A stretch of 64,000 nucleotides of DNA from Butyrivibrio sp. MC2013 (GTDB lineage: Bacteria > Bacillota > Clostridia > Lachnospirales > Lachnospiraceae). This document shows, in pieces, positions 61,871 through 64,000 of this stretch. The position numbers and the translations under genes were made by a program. The stretch covers positions 1 to 64,000 of the forward strand of contig NZ_AUKE01000018.1 in assembly GCF_000424585.1 (NCBI RefSeq), read 5' to 3'. The first letter of the stretch is position 1. Every line of letters starts with the position of its first letter. Under the pieces are notes generated by a model that was not told the origin of the DNA, did not search any database, and saw only the letters and a list, made by a program, of their open reading frames with translations.

Positions 61871-62989
61871 ATGAAGAATCTTAATTTATCAGCAGTAAGT
61901 GAAAATCTGACAAAAGACATAGGCTCCAGACGAAGGGAGCTTATAGATATAGCAAAGCGCCTGGGGGAAAATGGCCTCCTGGTGCGTACTTGGGGCAATA
62001 TCTCAGTGCGTGACGGCAAGGATCATATGCTCATCAGTCCCAGCGGTATCAGATATGAGGATATGGAAGCTGACAATATATGCAGGGTCAATATCAGAGA
62101 CCTGAGCTGGGATGGCAAGCTCAAGCCCTCCAGTGAGATGCTGGTACATGCGGCTGCTTATATTGCAAGGCCTGACTGCGAATACATCGTGCACACTCAT
62201 CAGACCTATGCTACAGTGGCTTCCTGCCTTGGTATCAAGGACCTGAAGATTTATTCGGATGATTATGATCTGAGGATACCTGTGGCAGATTATGCTCTGC
62301 CCGGTACTGCAAGGCTGGCTGACAACGTGGCCTCATGTCTTAACAGGCACAGGGGATCTGACTTTATCCTTCTTTCCAACCATGGCACCCTTTGCCTGGG
62401 AGAGAGCGCAGATGAATGCGTAGAGCAGTCTGTATATATGGAAAAAGCCTGCAGGCATTATCTGACTGATAAGTGCAGGACTGATCTGGACTGCGGCATA
62501 GTAAAGGGCTACGACTCCCATATGGAGGACGGCAGGATAGTATACGAGGACGGGGATGTTCCTCAGAGAGTTAAGAGGATTCACGAGGAGATCTACAAAA
62601 AGCGCCCCGACGTCAGCTATATAGTACATAACAAGTCTGAAGCAAGCCTCATTGTATCCAGAAGAGCCACTGTGCTCAGGCCCCTTTTGGATGATTTTGC
62701 CCAGATTATAGGCACGGGTGTCAGGATACCCTTTAATTATCATGGCAGGGACGGCGGAAGGCTCATTGTATCCTCTAAGGTAAACTGTGTATTTGTACCT
62801 GACGACGGTGTATACTGCCTGGGCGACGATCTGGAGGAAGCAAGGGCAGCAGCTCTCATCGCCGATAAAGCCTGCATTGCCCAGGTGGCAGCCTCCAGAT
62901 CCGGTCACGGCAAGGCCCTTGGCCTCATAGACTGTATGAAGATGAATCGCAATTACCGCAAAAAATACGCAGCACTTGCCAAGAAATAG
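61871..62989 (+). CDS. Class II aldolase/adducin protein with two tandem domains
   Basis: A 372-residue protein. The first domain (about 15-200) keeps the metal and catalytic residues of class II aldolases: WGNISVRDG, PSSEMLVHAAAY (Glu), IVHTHQTYA (two His) and LLSNHGTLCLG (third His). The second domain (about 235-350) begins RVKRIHEEIYKKRPDVSYIV and repeats the fold outline, but has IVHNKSEAS where HTH is expected and so probably cannot bind metal. The ATG at 61871 follows AAAGGA; a GTG at 61850 is in frame but overlaps the previous stop. The sugar-phosphate substrate is unknown. Confidence 0.82.
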   Translation: MKNLNLSAVSENLTKDIGSRRRELIDIAKRLGENGLLVRTWGNISVRDGKDHMLISPSGIRYEDMEADNICRVNIRDLSWDGKLKPSSEMLVHAAAYIARPDCEYIVHTHQTYATVASCLGIKDLKIYSDDYDLRIPVADYALPGTARLADNVASCLNRHRGSDFILLSNHGTLCLGESADECVEQSVYMEKACRHYLTDKCRTDLDCGIVKGYDSHMEDGRIVYEDGDVPQRVKRIHEEIYKKRPDVSYIVHNKSEASLIVSRRATVLRPLLDDFAQIIGTGVRIPFNYHGRDGGRLIVSSKVNCVFVPDDGVYCLGDDLEEARAAALIADKACIAQVAASRSGHGKALGLIDCMKMNRNYRKKYAALAKK

Positions 62990-63081
62990 TTGGCGAATTA
63001 GTGCAGTAATGGTCGCATCTGTGGTATCATATTACTATAACTTTTGGGGAAGCTGATTTGTTACAATCGGAGGATGGACAG

Positions 63082-64000
63082 ATGGCAGAGAAGACAGCAA
63101 AAGACAAGCGATATGTGGCATACGTATCAAGCTATACTAATGGAACGGGGGACAAATACGGTATCCGTATCTATGATGTGGATGTTGCAAAAGGACGCAT
63201 GACCGAGAAGGATAAGGTTGTGATCACCAATTCATCCTATATCACTCAGTCCAAGAAGAAGACACATCTGTATTCAATTACTGATTTTGGAGTAGAATCC
63301 TACAGGATAGAAAAAGACGGATCTCTGACAATGCTCAATGAAGAGTCTATCAACGGTATGAGAGGCTGTTATCTCTCAACTGATTATGAGGATAAGTTCC
63401 TTTTTTGCGGAGGCTATCATGATGGTAAGGTGACAGTCCTTCGCCTGAATGATGACGGCAGCATTGGGCCTATCACAGATGAGATATATCAAAAGGGCCT
63501 TGGCGCTGCTGCAGGACGTAATCATATGCCTCATGTGCAGTGCTCGCGTATGACCAAGGACAATAAGTTCCTCTGCGTGGCAGATCTGGGCATGGACAGG
63601 ATCAATGTGTATAGGCTCGACCACGAGACCGGCAAGCTTGAAAATGCCGATGTGATCCACTGTGATCAGAATTCATCACCCAGACACCTGCGCTTTAGTG
63701 CAGACGGAGAGTTCCTCTATGTGGTAACAGAGCAGAAGAATTCCATAGACGTGTATCATTACAAGGTAGATGCTAATGATATGCCTGATTTTGAGAGGAT
63801 ACAGTCCGTGTCCACTATAGATGAGCCTGATATCCAGGGCGTGGCTTCCAGTGCGCTGAGCTTCTCCGAAGACTACAGCTACCTGGTATCATCCAATATG
63901 GGTGAGAATTATGTGGACGTATATAAGGCAGACAAGAAGACCGGCAAGCTCAAGAAGATGCTGGGACTGCCTATTTCCGGAGAATATCCCAAGGATGCCT
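63082..64000 (+). CDS. Lactonase-family seven-bladed beta-propeller protein (partial, 3' end outside window)
   Basis: The frame is open from the ATG at 63082 to the window end (306 codons). It begins MAEKTAKDKRYVAYVSSYTN and matches the 6-phosphogluconolactonase (Pgl/YkgB, COG2706) family: GCYLSTDYEDKFLFCGGY, HMPHVQCSRMTKDNKFLCVAD, LGMDRINVYRLDHETGKL, SSPRHLRFSADGEFLYVV. Probable role: hydrolysis of 6-phosphogluconolactone or another lactone. GGAGG stands 8 bp before the ATG. The remaining 40-50 residues should lie beyond base 64000. Confidence 0.88.
   Translation, partial: MAEKTAKDKRYVAYVSSYTNGTGDKYGIRIYDVDVAKGRMTEKDKVVITNSSYITQSKKKTHLYSITDFGVESYRIEKDGSLTMLNEESINGMRGCYLSTDYEDKFLFCGGYHDGKVTVLRLNDDGSIGPITDEIYQKGLGAAAGRNHMPHVQCSRMTKDNKFLCVADLGMDRINVYRLDHETGKLENADVIHCDQNSSPRHLRFSADGEFLYVVTEQKNSIDVYHYKVDANDMPDFERIQSVSTIDEPDIQGVASSALSFSEDYSYLVSSNMGENYVDVYKADKKTGKLKKMLGLPISGEYPKDA

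Overview
The window reads as a chromosomal segment of a Firmicute of the class Clostridia, most likely a Lachnospiraceae member (Butyrivibrio-like). The main grounds are the B. subtilis-type gene order priA-def-fmt-rsmB-rlmN-prpC-prkC-rsgA, MurE with a meso-diaminopimelate signature, two [FeFe]-hydrogenase-type proteins, NfnAB, formate-THF ligase, rubredoxin, and secreted proteins of the YYLNYPDLQ and MBG/InlB-repeat kinds common in gut and rumen Lachnospiraceae. This assignment is an inference from gene content. No tRNA, CRISPR array, prophage or transposase gene was seen.

Layout. 1-118: 3' end of a 23S rRNA gene and its terminator, with no 5S gene after it. 144-2096 (-): a soluble chemoreceptor fused to a sensory-type [FeFe]-hydrogenase module. 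2.3-19.2 kb (+): a housekeeping block covering secretion (secDF), DNA repair and restart (recJ, priA), peptidoglycan (murE), translation initiation (def, fmt), rRNA modification (rsmB, rlmN), Ser/Thr signalling (prpC, prkC) and ribosome assembly (rsgA). 19.3-21.6 kb (-): a two-component system with a small membrane protein. 21.7-26.9 kb (+): an ABC permease/ATPase pair, a group B [FeFe] hydrogenase, and a run of exported or unknown proteins. 27-34 kb: udk, rubredoxin, a TrmH-type methyltransferase, a HerA-like ATPase (-), a hook-type flagellar protein and proB. 34.3-42.5 kb: ftsK, fhs, a zinc-ribbon membrane protein and the nfnAB pair. 42.7-48.1 kb: rlmH, phoH, a shortened PgpH relative, ybeY and a MATE/MurJ-type flippase. 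48.5-58.1 kb: an accessory island holding a cysteine-synthase-like enzyme and a 2,326-residue surface protein, bracketed by inverted pairs of a 142-bp repeat. 58.1-64 kb: two FAD oxidoreductases, 5-formyl-THF cyclo-ligase, a two-domain class II aldolase protein and a lactonase cut by the window end.

The most unusual material is the repeat DNA. (a) A 55-57-bp double-hairpin element occurs at three loci. One copy lies inside the recJ reading frame, where the period is exactly 57 bp (19 codons) and the downstream RecJ residues continue in frame. (b) A 142-bp three-hairpin element occurs as tandem pairs on both sides of the surface-protein island in opposite orientation. (c) Two single-copy multi-hairpin regions lie at about 30.4 and 48.2 kb. 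Base changes on both arms that keep pairing are visible in (a) and (b), so the folded form appears to be what is conserved.

Other points of note are an ATT start that gives rlmH its full family length, a transglutaminase-like secreted protein that has lost its apparent catalytic residues, a degenerate HD-domain protein at the PgpH position, and a possible 23-residue hydrophobic peptide upstream of the giant surface protein. All assignments come from reading the sequence; no database search was run.
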